Positions 1-11,500 of a stretch of 64,000 nt of DNA are shown here, in pieces. Within the stretch, counting starts at the first letter, position 1. Each line of letters begins with the position of its first letter. Source of the stretch: Ophthalmolycus amberensis (taxonomy: Eukaryota > Chordata > Actinopteri > Perciformes > Zoarcidae); NCBI GenBank assembly GCA_024529925.1, contig JAFEUB010001564.1:77501-141500 (forward strand), in the 5' to 3' direction. The position numbers and the translations under genes were made by a program. The notes beneath the pieces are model-generated. The model was not told the DNA's origin. It was given only the letters and a program-made list of their open reading frames with translations, and searched no databases.

Positions 1-157
1 CTGTGAGGCGGCGTGGCTCCCACACACTCCACCCAGCTGCCATCACATGTCACTCAAAGTCTTCCATGACCAATCACAGAGGCCTGTCACTCCCCCCTTT
101 GTCCTGGACACCCTTTGGTCACTTTAGACACGCAGATCTGACAGCCATTCAGACGGC

Positions 158-196
158 TGTGTGTGTGTGTTGTGTGTGTGCGTGTGTGTGTGTGTG
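158..196. repeat. (GT)n microsatellite
   Basis: Nearly pure GT dinucleotide run with one TT and one CG interruption. Confidence 0.9.
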
Positions 197-409
197 ACAT
201 AGAGTGGTCACCGTTGGATCAAAGCTTACGAAAGCATCGCGGTTGTCTCGACAACACATAGCTACATGGTGGTTACACCATTGCAATGATTCATTTGACC
301 AGTTTTCCATAAAGCACTCCCCCTACCTCCGCGTGCACACACCGACACACACACACTAAGAGAGGCTATCCTTTACACTCTGTTTTACTTTCTTTTTTTG
401 CATCCACAG

Positions 410-504
410 ACTTTAGACAGTGGTTTATGAGGGACACGCCTCCATGTTGGAAGGACCACTACTTTGAGAAGCCATCGGCCCCTTCTCACTGTAGTCGTGT
501 GTAG
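410..504 (+). CDS. possible 3'-terminal exon of an unidentified gene
   Basis: A pyrimidine-rich tract ends in a good acceptor (CATCCACAG) at 409. One frame, with its first full codon at 412, is open for 30 codons and then stops at 502-504. The peptide begins FRQWFMRDTPPCWKDHYFEK, and its mix of W, C, D and K looks like coding rather than random sequence. The other two frames stop almost at once. A canonical AATAAA lies 28 nt after the stop, as expected for a short 3' UTR. I do not recognise the protein. The upstream exons would lie outside or at the very edge of the window. It could still be chance. Confidence 0.35.
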
Positions 505-531
505 TCGTGTGTAGTCGTGGTGGTCAGATGA

Positions 532-537
532 AATAAA
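532..537 (+). terminator. poly(A) signal AATAAA
   Basis: Canonical hexamer 28 nt after the stop of the putative terminal exon, so it would end that transcript at about 550-560. It depends on that exon being real. Confidence 0.35.
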
Positions 538-3020
538 GAATGGTTTGATTTGAAGCATCAGAGAAGATTTCTGGTTTATAGAAAACGGCCTTTAAAGAGA
601 TGTTTTGTAAAATGACATACATTTTGAACATTACAGGTAAAAATGTACGAATAGATTTAACCATGAAACTTCTCCAGTTCATTACTTACATTAAGACAAT
701 CATTTTCATGTCTTTTTATGCAAATGAGGCCTTATGTAATTGCAACTATTGACACATTTAGGAGAAATATAAAGACGGAAATAGACAAAGTAGTAAATTA
801 TAGGTACATCTAAACGTGTATTTTGGATGTTTCTCCACTAGTCTGAGGGAAGACATGGACACAAAATAGCCCCAACATCTATAACTTGTCTCAAATGTTT
901 TTGCCTGTGGTGTCACATGTTAATCATTAAAGTTAAACTTGTAGCAAAGCCAAAGCCACGAGTTGTGTTCGTAGCTTCATGTCTGAAAAACAAACTAATA
1001 GAACATTCGATCAGAACACAAACAGCAGTTTGCTATTTTGTTGAACAAGTGAAATCCAAGCGGGAGTGATTGAAGCATTATCACTGTGTCCTATCATCTA
1101 GAACACCGACTTATTAATATAGTTATGTTATGTATTTACTGTGGTCCTGTGCTACATGTACAGGTCATGTCACAGACACCCTGCAGTGTGTTTGGGAGAA
1201 CAGTGCTTGAGACACAGACAGGGACGAGTGACGAGACTGGCTCTCTGCACCACCCAGTGGTTAAACGGAGGAGGTGCATCAATGGCACAGTTGCGCCATC
1301 GTTACTGTCGTTTTTACTTTTGCTAAATGTTTCTGCTGGGAGACAAATGTCAGTGTTCTGGTACCAGTTGATCCTGAGCTGTGTATCAGGTGTTCCGGGT
1401 TGCATTGATGCATTCTGGTTGCGGGATTAACTGTTGCGCTGCGCTGCATGCTGGTCTTTGAAGAAGTGAACTCAGTGTCGGACAGCTGCAGAAACACTTC
1501 ACCCGTTAACGACGACCTGAGAAACACGACGGTAGAAACGCGACAGACTCCCCGACCTGCTCTCTCTGTGTTCTGTGTTGATGTGGCAGAATGCAGGCAG
1601 CACTATTTACAGTTATTCTGTTATGTTGTGTTTTGAACATAAAATGAACGGTTTTGACAATAGTATGTGCAAAATGAAGTGTAAATACTTTGGCAGCTGA
1701 GTTTGGATGAGATTACTGTACAGACTGTATAATACAGGAGATCATTTGACCAGCAATGAAGAGGTTAAAGACAGAAATTCAACTAATTCAACTACAGGAA
1801 GGGCAGAATATGAATTTCAATAGTAACAAATGTGACTTTAATTTGACCGCAAACAATTATATATATATATCTACAATTATACATTTCAAATGTTGCTCAG
1901 GTTATGAAGAATGGAGCAACGGAACAACGCAGAGAAGAAACCACAGAATCTCCCAAAGAAAGAAATGTTTTACATCTGAAATCCGCACTCGCTGAACATC
2001 ATCCATAACTATAACTTTGTTTTCTTTGTTTCCATCAGCACTAAACACGGGCCATGAGTTTCCCATTGAGAAGAAGCCTCAGGTGGGGGTGCGGGTGCGG
2101 GACTGCCCTGCTCTCCGGCCGCCTTGCCTCTCCTCTGTTTTCGCTAACTTGTCTCGGTGTGTTTACCTTCACGCGGGATAAATGACTTTTCTGTCGCTAT
2201 AATTGCGCAATGCGCGTTTTTTCTGGTTTTGTGTTTCTCCAATCAGAGCTCTGAGATCCTGCATGGAACCCAGTTTGTTTTTTCAGGCCCAGGCGCATCA
2301 TTTATAACGTGTGTGTGTGTGTGTGTGTGTGTGTGAGACCCATATTTTGCTGTCTCATGGATCTAAAATGTCCTACCAAGTACAGCAGACCCTAAAGAAT
2401 GACGATGATTTTACGGCCTCATACATTCGGTTAGAATTGCACCAGATGTGCAGGTTAACTTGTGAGATCAAGTTTAAAGACTTGACGCCAGATTGTGTCC
2501 TGAAATTTAATTTCGGGGGGAAAGTCCAGTTTACAGTGTGGAGTTGTGTGCAGCTTGTAGCAGTTTGAAGCCACGGAGCCGTGTGTGTGAAGGCGTTTTA
2601 ATATTGAGTGATTCATGGTGTCGAACACAGATGGTGGCATAAGAGGCCCCTCGGTTCGCTCCGGCAGACCTGGGTTATATTTATTTAGATTTTGTATTTA
2701 TTTGAGAAGGAGGCGGTATGAAGCAGTATGAAGGCCATGTGTTGTGTTTCTCTTTCCACCGCTGTTTGAGGGATGACGGGAGTCCGGCGATGAGGCCTGA
2801 GTCTGTAAGAGTGAACAAACAGGTAGAATCTGGTACAGACCAGATCTGACCCGACACCAACAGGGAGTCCTCCATGGGCCCTTTGTGGAAGTGATATACA
2901 GTACAGGATGTGGAGCTCTCTCCATCTGCTAAACCTCCCTGAGGTCACTGAGGTCATAGTTCATAGAGGGGCTTTTTGTTAGATACAGTTACTGGTCCGG
3001 GGATAGACGGCCCATGAAAC
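538..3020. other. intergenic, no gene recognised
   Basis: No recognisable protein, RNA or conserved repeat was found. There is a GT run at 2310-2335. An isolated acceptor-like tract ends at 2038 and is followed by a short open stretch up to a GT at about 2083, but nothing around it supports a gene. Confidence 0.5.
2310..2335. repeat. (GT)n microsatellite
   Basis: Pure GT run of about 13 units. Confidence 0.9.
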
Positions 3021-3024
3021 GGCA

Positions 3025-3195
3025 AATCGGCATTTTTACACTTTGGTTTTTGTAGAGATTAAAGAAACAAGCTATCGTGTGTTAATTGGTGCTTTGGTGC
3101 TGGTAGGCCAGCACCAGACTAGCTGTTTGCCATTGTTTCCAGTCTTTATGCTAAGCTAAGCTAACCGTCCGATGGCTCCAGCTACATGTCCACCA
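3025..3195 (+). repeat. dispersed teleost repeat, GCTAAGCTAAGCTAA family
   Basis: It holds a TTTTACACTTTGG-type segment, then CCAGTCTTTATGCTAAGCTA near its right end. The same core recurs at 23930-24060 (plus) and, inverted, at 53080-53205. The family is common in teleost genomes; I do not assign a transposon class. Confidence 0.6.
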
Positions 3196-4314
3196 GACAA
3201 ACACGAGGTCTGGCATCAATCTGTGTATAAAACGTAGTAGCACAGCTCATTCGCCAGACTGTCTAACTTCCCTTTGTTTCCCCCGTGAGTGCACCTTGGG
3301 GGTCTCTCGGGGTTCAGATGAGTCTGGGTCTGAGTCTCTCTGGATCTCTGGAGGGTTGCCGAGGCCTCAGCCGGCGGCTGTTGTTGGCAGTGACTCTCCG
3401 CTGTCACTCGACTCCTCATGGTGTCGGTGACTTGGTGTTTTGAAGGTGCTAATTCATTTCTACAGCCAGGCGTCCAGCTGGAGCCGCTGTAGGAACACAA
3501 TTACATTTCCACATCACGTTGAAGGAGACGGTTTGGGCCACGCAGAGACAAGCCTGTTAATGGAAAGATATAACGTCACCGCAAAGTTACACCACTGCGT
3601 CAACGAAGCTTTGTGTCATGCTGCAAGACAGTATCCAACATCACGGAACCAGAGACAGAACAATCCCTCACAAGAATTCCTAAAGCTCAATCAGCCCGAC
3701 ACACACGGGCCGGCACACTCACTCAGACAGAGATCATGTTGGTGCTGCTGAGGGCGAAAGTGATGCCAGTGGAAAGTCAATTGGGAGCCTTATTCCTGGT
3801 GGACACATCGATTAAATGTATCCACGTGACCGAGCAACAGAGTCAGTGACGTACTTTACTCCACCCAAAAAGACGAGTATTGGTGTGGGGGAGGGGAGGT
3901 GGATGGGCCCAACAGACAGGACTTTAAACCAGAAACCACGCAGTGGTTTTGTTCCCTAAACTCTAAAAAGGAGTTGTTCTGAGCTGTTGTTCATGAGTTA
4001 CTCTTCTTCTGGTTCCAGGAGTCACATGTTGTCCTCTTTATGCTACACACATCTCTGTTCCCTGGGCTAGATAACGGACTGTACCAGAATGCAGAGGGAA
4101 CAAACTGTTAACCCTCCATCTACGACAGCGAGCACACAAATCCCCAAATCCACAGATTTACATCTTTAAGAAGAATCCCAGTGCACGGGCCAACATCTGA
4201 TCATACAGAGGTTTGCCTGTAAAGGCTTTCTTTCTTGGATATTTTACCATTTTTCACTTAAAATCAAAGTGCAACAGTGAGGCAATCCAATCACTTCATT
4301 TATGCTCCAGAAAA

Positions 4315-4458
<144 letters not shown>

Positions 4459-4785
4459 GTAAGTGCCTGGTCTCTTTACCATTTTCATCCCTCCCACTTT
4501 TCTCTCTCTCTCTTCCTCCGTCGACCTCTCTCTCCCCTTTTCTCGCCCTGCCCACATTCAGTGACATCACAACTGTATTACCCAATCACTGCGGAGGCCA
4601 ATCTATCACTGTCAAAGCGCTGGCCAATCAGCTGCTGTATGCTAATCCACCCCCAGCCAATGGCAGTGTGTGTGTCTGATAGTGCAACATATAAACCAGG
4701 CAGGCAGTGAATCAGGACACATCAGGACCGAGAGAAATGACTCCTCAATGAGAGAACTTAACCACATGACCCTCCCCCCAACTCA

Positions 4786-4850
4786 CACACACACACACAC
4801 ACACACATGCACACACACACACCTATACACACACACATGCACACACACAA
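4786..4850. repeat. (CA)n microsatellite, imperfect
   Basis: CA dinucleotides broken by ATGC and CTAT interruptions. Confidence 0.9.
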
Positions 4851-5234
4851 ATCGAACGCCAAATAAAACAGAGTGAGTCATTTTAAACAGGACACGCCAG
4901 CTGACCCACAGAAAGCAGAATGCCCCCTCTGTGTCCTACACCTGATCTGATGAAAGCCAGACCATCTAAGAGATGATGATGATGATGATGACCTATTTAT
5001 TTCTGTTGAGTCAGCACCAATTTAAAAGCCATTCATTTCACTACAGCCCTACCACTCTCTTTTTCTCAGGATATATTTTAGATTTTTCTGCAGGCCTCTG
5101 TCTCTCATCTCAGTTACAGAACTTCCAAAAGTGTTTCAAAACCTGCTCTACACAGCAGTACAACAAGAGAGGTGACCGCTAATTAAAGGGCCAGCGTACA
5201 GCATTTAGGCATGTCGTTTATTTATACCTCTCCC

Positions 5235-5390
5235 ACAGCTCTCTCCCAGTTAACGGGTTTTTTTGGGGGGTTTTCCTGTTCTGATGCGAGGGTTCCAGGT
5301 CAGAGGATGTCGTATGTGTACAGATTGTAAAGCCTTCTGAGGCTAATTTGTGATTTTGGGTTATACAAAAATAAATTGAATTGAATACCT
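5235..5390 (+). repeat. dispersed repeat 3' tail (LINE/SINE-like, ends AATTGAATTGAAT)
   Basis: It holds GTTTTCCTGTTC, a GACAGATTGTAAAGCC-like block (here TACAGATTGTAAAGCCTTC) and an AATTGAATTGAAT tail. A second plus-strand copy lies at 51850-52045. This is a frequent retroelement 3' end in fish; the exact family is not resolved. Confidence 0.6.
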
Positions 5391-5744
5391 TAAGTCCTTT
5401 ATGTTACACTTTATTATTCTCGTCATTTTTGTTGTTATTGTTGTTTTTCTATAATAAAAAATATAAAACCAACTTTTCTGTGTTGATAACTTCTTCATCA
5501 TCTTCTTCCTGTTTATTATTATTATTTAGTTATTACAACAACTTCACTCAAACAAATTACAACTTTGAATATCTACCCAAGAGGATTATCTCAACTCTAA
5601 ACTATGTTCAGGTTATTCAAAGAAATATTTGCACTACTGTTTAGTTAGTTAATTTAATATTATCTATTTCATTGTATATATTATGCATTTTTATACTAAA
5701 TACTTTTTATCTTTACTTTGATTGCTTTCCTGTACTATAAATGC

Positions 5745-5803
5745 TGCTGTGGCGAACAAATTTCCCCTTGCGGGATTAATAAAGAATCGATCTATCTATC
5801 TAT
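5745..5803 (+). repeat. retroelement 3' tail ending in (TCTA)n
   Basis: AATTTCCCCTTGCGGGATTA is followed by AATAAAG and four TCTA units. This is typical of 3' ends of teleost LINEs. Only the tail is recognisable. Confidence 0.55.
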
Positions 5804-5940
5804 ATTTTACATTGCACTGTATTCCTTTTTTTTTTACAAAAAACATCTGTAAAAACAGGAGTGAAGCAAAGTCTGCAAAAATCTGAAATAGCTCTCATTA
5901 ACATAGCGCCACAAGCGTCTGATGTAGCTATTGAATCCCA

Positions 5941-5953
5941 CCACCAGAGGGCG
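5941..5953 (+). promoter_or_regulatory. CTCF-like core motif upstream of tRNA-Lys
   Basis: CCACCAGAGGGCG matches the CTCF core consensus CCASYAGRKGGCR at every position. It ends 9 bp before the first tRNA-Lys gene, and the same motif sits in the homologous flank at 16233-16245. Only the sequence match is seen; binding is an inference. Confidence 0.45.
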
Positions 5954-5962
5954 ACATTCAGC

Positions 5963-6035
5963 GCCTGGTTAGCTCAGTCGGTAGAGCATGAGACTCTTAA
6001 TCTCAGGGTCGTGGGTTCGAGCCCCACGTTGGGCG
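5963..6035 (+). tRNA. tRNA-Lys (anticodon CTT)
   Basis: A 73-nt cloverleaf carrying lysine for AAG codons. The D arm (TTAGCTCAGTCGGTAGAGC) contains the A box, the anticodon loop is CTCTTAA, and the T arm GGTTCGAGCCC is the B box. There is no intron. The acceptor arm starts GCCTGGT where the second copy at 6578 has GCCCGGC. These two C-to-T changes turn G-C pairs into G-T wobbles against GTTGGGC, so the fold is kept but weakened. A TTTT pol III terminator follows at about 6041. Its flanks are homologous to those of the second copy. Confidence 0.95.
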
Positions 6036-6309
6036 ACTTGATTTTGACCGTTTTGCAGATCCAATATCACCATTTCACGAAGTAAAGGGCTGCTGCTATG
6101 GAGGACAGAATATGCTTTAAGTATGAATAAATGTAGAAATGAATACATGCTTATTAAATAAATGTTTGAATACAGAAATACATTTTTGAATGCTGAAATA
6201 AATAAATAAATATGGAAATTAATAAATTAATGTATAGATAAATAAATACAATTTGATAATCAAACAGGACATAAAGAAATAAATATCATATATTTATTTC
6301 TACACTTCT

Positions 6310-7035
6310 GTTCATCTCTTTTTATCACCTGTTATACCAGCAGAGCAGTGATTCCTTTATTTAATATATTTAGTCTTTTTTTGATGTATCTGTGTTTGAG
6401 AGAATTATGGTATGGTGGACTAGTTCAAGTGAGAATCTGTTACTCTTTCTCATATTTTGTAATACATTTGCACTGTATGTTACATTGCAAAACTCAATCT
6501 GTTATGAATTAACTCTTATTAATAGAATAGTGTCCGGAGTAAAAACAAAGTCCGAGCACCAGAGAGACATCGTCATCGCCCGGCTAGCTCAGTCGGTAGA
6601 GCATGAGACTCTTAATCTCAGGGTCGTGGGTTCGAGCCCCACGTTGGGCGCAGATCATTTTGACAAAGGTCCTTTCACCACTTCCCGACTGCTGCTGCAT
6701 AGAACGTTTGAAACATGAGGTGTTGATAGATGCCTAAATAAAAGAGTAAAATAAAGGTTGAAATGAATAAGCTTCATGACTGATCCTTTCAGTCTTTGTC
6801 TTTGTTGTAGATATTTCATTGACATGCTGTAACACTGGTCTGGTATTTAATAAAAATAAGCAGAACAGAAATGGAATCCAGTACGAGCCTGGAAAAGTGT
6901 GTTGACTTTGTTGAGTTTTGGGAATTTTTCATGACACAAGCTCTTTATCATTTGTTGTAGCAGTCGAGCAGTGATTCCTAGCTTTATTTAATATATTTTG
7001 TCTTTCATTCATTTGTGTGTGTGAGAGAATTATGT
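6310..7035. repeat. duplicated flank segments of the tRNA-Lys cassette
   Basis: The block around 6315-6410 (TTTATCACCTGTTATACCAG then CAGAGCAGTGATTCC, ending near GAGAGAATTATGG) recurs at 6945-7030 with many substitutions, and in part at 15985-16050. A second block, AATAAGCAGAACAGAAATGG at about 6853, recurs at 15893-15912. The copies mark repeated duplication of a unit larger than the tRNA itself. Confidence 0.6.
6578..6650 (+). tRNA. tRNA-Lys (anticodon CTT)
   Basis: A 73-nt tRNA that looks like the standard vertebrate tRNA-Lys-CTT sequence: acceptor GCCCGGC paired with GTTGGGC, discriminator G, anticodon CTT in a 7-nt loop, and intact A and B boxes. TTTT at 6657-6660 is the likely pol III terminator. 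It lies 615 bp downstream of the first copy in the same orientation, inside a duplicated flank. Confidence 0.97.
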
Positions 7036-7229
7036 TATCGGTGAAGTGAGAGTGTGTTGAGAGTGAAGGAAAGCCCCCACAACATTAACATTGCTGTCAT
7101 TGCTTTTGCCCTTCAAAACTTCTGCAAACACTTTTATACCATATTTTATATTTGTAATTCATTTAGATAATGTTGTTCTCACTTTGACACTAACGGGCGT
7201 TTTTTCTGTTGACCAGAATCTACTTGGGA

Positions 7230-7520
7230 TTCAGTGTTGTAAAATCAAGACACAATAAAGAAGACATTGTTGATATGTAGGCCTGCTGAACACCAGTCTG
7301 ATGGTGCTACGGTGGCCACAGCTCAAACGGCTCTGAGCCAGCGTTAGGTTTCTCTGTTCTGGGCTACTGTAGGAACCCGGCGGTGCAACATGCCAAACTC
7401 CATGAAGAGGACCCGCTCCCTGTAGATGTGAACAAAAACACAATGATCAAGTGATTATACACTAAAGAAAACATAGTTATTACCATTATGTTTCATTTTT
7501 ACCAATCGATCCCCCGAATG
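7230..7520 (+). repeat. dispersed teleost repeat (GAGGACCCGCTCCCT family)
   Basis: It contains CATGAAGAGGACCCGCTCCC, then TGATTATACACTAAAGAAAA and a block ending near GATCCCCC. The 3' part recurs at 8225-8325, which ends in the typical TTGTACCTTTAAG. This is a common interspersed element in percomorph fish; its class is not assigned. Confidence 0.55.
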
Positions 7521-7885
7521 TAATGAAAGGTAAAGTGCAACATAAATAAAGTGAAGAAATCAAGAACACAGAAATATCTGAACCTGTTGTCTATTTCTAC
7601 AGAGTTGAAACAACAACAACAACATGATGATAACAACAATAATAATAAATTGTAACAGAAACTACTTAAATAATCAGAAATACAGTAAAACATAATGAAA
7701 AGTATTCTGTGTACATGAAGCTTATGCGCATTGGAATACTGGTGTCGGATCATTGATCAGGTGACAAGACCGTCAGAGTGAAGAGACGAGATGGTCACGG
7801 ATCAGATATCCAACTATATTTTACACACGCGGGCCGGCCTTAAAAGAGTGACCGTTATGAAGCCAAACCATTCAACAGTGCAAAG

Positions 7886-7886
<1 letters not shown>

Positions 7887-7920
<34 letters not shown>
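7887..7920. repeat. (CA)n microsatellite
   Basis: Pure CA run. Confidence 0.9.
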
Positions 7921-7922
<2 letters not shown>

Positions 7923-8224
7923 CCAAACATATTAAGATGTTGGAGGGTTTTCATCTCCTGGCTCTTTTTCCCGTAACCCCGCTTCATCAGCATCGCCCTC
8001 CATTCTTCAAATGACTGAGACTCTGGACAGCACCAGCTCCCAAAGTACTGAAGGTGTGATGTGCTTTCTGTCTTTGTTGCACTTTCTGCAAAGGATCACG
8101 TCTGTCTTCTTCACGTACTTTCTCGTGACGGTTCCACTTTGCTCCATCTCTTTTCTTCTCTTCCTGTACTGTTGAGTACTGTAAGGAACAGCTGGACTGG
8201 GTGTGTGCGTTGAAGGTGGCACAG

Positions 8225-8325
8225 CGATAATACACTAATGACAACATAGTTATGAATGTTATATTTCATTTGTACTAATATATCCCTCATAATGCTACAC
8301 ACATTGTACCTTTAAGCAGTAATAC
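8225..8325 (+). repeat. second copy of the 7230-7520 repeat, 3' part
   Basis: ATACACTAATGACAACATAG, then TAGTTATGAATGTTATATTT and TTGTACCTTTAAG, match the 3' part of the family seen at 7450-7520. Confidence 0.5.
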
Positions 8326-8540
8326 AAAAGAGTGATCAACTGCTATGTGATCACGACTGTGATGCAGCAGCATGACACAGTAATAGATTACACCCTCTCA
8401 TGTATGCTTGCTTTAGTACAATAGATTCTTCATTTAGATTTCATTTCATGTGTTGAGCCAGCCATCATGTTATGAAACAGATTACAGCTGGAATGCAAAA
8501 CCGACGAATGGAAGCAATGCAGAAAACATGCTCTGCATAA

Positions 8541-11500
8541 AATATGAGTCTATGAAGCATGCTCACATACTAACCAATAAAATATGAGTCTATGAAGCAT
8601 GCTCACATACTAACCATTAAAATATGAGTATATGAAGCATGCTCACATACTAACCATTAAAATATGAGTCTATGAAGCATGCTCACATACTAGCCATTAA
8701 AATATGAGTCTATGAAGCATGCTCACATACTAACCATTAAAATATGAGTCTATGAAGCATGCTCACATACTAACCATTAAAATATGAGTCTATGAAGCAT
8801 GCTCACATACTAACCATTAAAATATGAGTATATGAAGCATGCTCACATACTAACCATTAAAATATGAGTCTGTGAAGCATGCTCACATACTAACCAATAA
8901 AATATGAGTCTATGAAGCATGCTCACATACTAACCATTAAAATATGAGTCTATGAAGCATGCTCATATACTAACCATTAAAATATGAGTCTATGAAGCAT
9001 GCTCACATACTAACCATTAAAATATGAGTCTATGAAGCATGCTCACATACTAACCATTAAAATATGAGTCTATGAAGCATGCTCACATACTAACCATTAA
9101 AATATGAGTCTATGAAGCATGCTCACATACTAACCATTAAAATATGAGTCTATGAAGCATGCTCACATACTAACCATTAAAATATGAGTCTATGAAGCAT
9201 GCTCACATACTAACCATTAAAATATGAGTCTATGAAGCATGCTCACATACTAACCATTAAAATATGAGTCTATGAAGCATGCTCACATACTAACCATTAA
9301 AATATGAGTCTATGAAGCATGCTCACATACTAACCATTAAAATATGAGTCTATGAAGCATGCTCACATACTAACCATTAAAATATGAGTCTATGAAGCAT
9401 GCTCACATACTAACCATTAAAATATGAGTATATGAAGCATGCTCACATACTAACCATTAAAATATGAGTCTATGAAGCATGCTCACATACTAACCATTAA
9501 AATATGAGGCTATGAAGCATGCTCACATACTAACCATTAAAATATGAGTCTATGAAGCATGCTCACATACTAACCATTAAAATATGAGTCTATGAAGCAT
9601 GCTCACATACTAACCATTAAAATATGAGTCTATGAAGCATGCTCACATACTAACCATTAAAATATGAGTATATGAAGCATGCTCACATACTAACCATTAA
9701 AATATGAGTCTATGAAGCATGCTCACATACTAACCATTAAAATATGAGTATATGAAGCATGCTCACATACTAACCATTAAAATATGAGTCTATGAAGCAT
9801 GCTCACATACTAACCATTAAAATATGAGTCTATGAAGCATGCTCACATACTAACCATTAGAATATGAGTCTATGAAGCATGCTCACATACTAACCATTAA
9901 AATATGAGTCTATGAAGCATGCTCACATACTAGCCATTAAAATATGAGTATATGAAGCATGCTCACATACTAACCATTAAAATATGAGTCTATGAAGCAT
10001 GCTCACATACTAACCATTAAAATATGAGTCTATGAAGCATGCTCACATACTAACCATTAAAATATGAGTCTATGAAGCATGCTCACATACTAACCATTAA
10101 AATATGAGTCTATGAAGCATGCTCACATACTAACCATTAAAATATGAGTCTATGAAGCATGCTCACATACTAACCATTAAAATATGAGTCTATGAAGCAT
10201 GCTCACATACTAACCATTAAAATATGAGTCTATGAAGCATGCTCACATACTAACCATTAAAATATGAGTCTATGAAGCATGCTCACATACTAACCATTAA
10301 AATATGAGTCTATGAAGCATGCTCACATACTAACCATTAAAATATGAGTCTATGAAGCATGCTCACATACTAACCATTAAAATATGAGTCTATGAAGCAT
10401 GCTCACATACTAACCATTAAAATATGAGGCTATGAAGCATGCTCACATACTAACCATTAAAATATGAGTCTATGAAGCATGCTCACATACTAACCATTAA
10501 AATATGAGTATATGAAGCATGCTCACATACTAACCATTAAAATATGAGTCTATGAAGCATGCTCACATACTAACCATTAAAATATGAGTATATGAAGCAT
10601 GCTCACATACTAACCATTAAAATATGAGTATATGAAGCATGCTCACATACTAACCATTAAAATATGAGTATATGAAGCATGCTCACATACTAACCATTAA
10701 AATATGAGTATATGAAGCATGCTCACATACTAACCATTAAAATATGAGTATATGAAGCATGCTCACATACTAACCATTAAAATATGAGTCTATGAAGCAT
10801 GCTCACATACTAACCATTAAAATATGAGGCTATGAAGCATGCTCACATACTAACCATTAAAATATGAGTCTATGAAGCATGCTCACATACTAACCATTAA
10901 AATATGAGTCTATGAAGCATGCTCACATACTAACCATTAAAATATGAGTATATGAAGCATGCTCACATACTAACCATTAAAATATGAGTCTATGAAGCAT
11001 GCTCACATACTAACCATTAAAATATGAATCTATGAAGCATGCTCACATACTAACCATTAAAATATGAGTCTATGAAGCATGCTCATATACTAACCATTAA
11101 AATATGAGTATATGAAGCATGCTCACATACTAACCATTAAAATATGAGTATATGAAGCATGCTCACATACTAACCATTAAAATATGAGTCTATGAAGCAT
11201 GCTCACATACTAACCATTAAAATATGAGTATATGAAGCATGCTCACATACTAACCATTAAAATATGAGTATATGAAGCATGCTCACATACTAACCATTAA
11301 AATATGAGTCTATGAAGCATGCTCACATACTAACCATTAAAATATGAGTATATGAAGCATGCTCACATACTAACCATTAAAATATGAGTATATGAAGCAT
11401 GCTCACATACTAACCATTAAAATATGAGTCTATGAAGCATGCTCACATACTAACCATTAAAATATGAGTATATGAAGCATGCTCACATACTAACCATTAA

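Noticed and set aside
2039..2082. Short exon-like stretch after a pyrimidine tract
   Set aside because: An acceptor-like and a donor-like site bracket 44 nt, but no neighbouring exon or known protein supports it.
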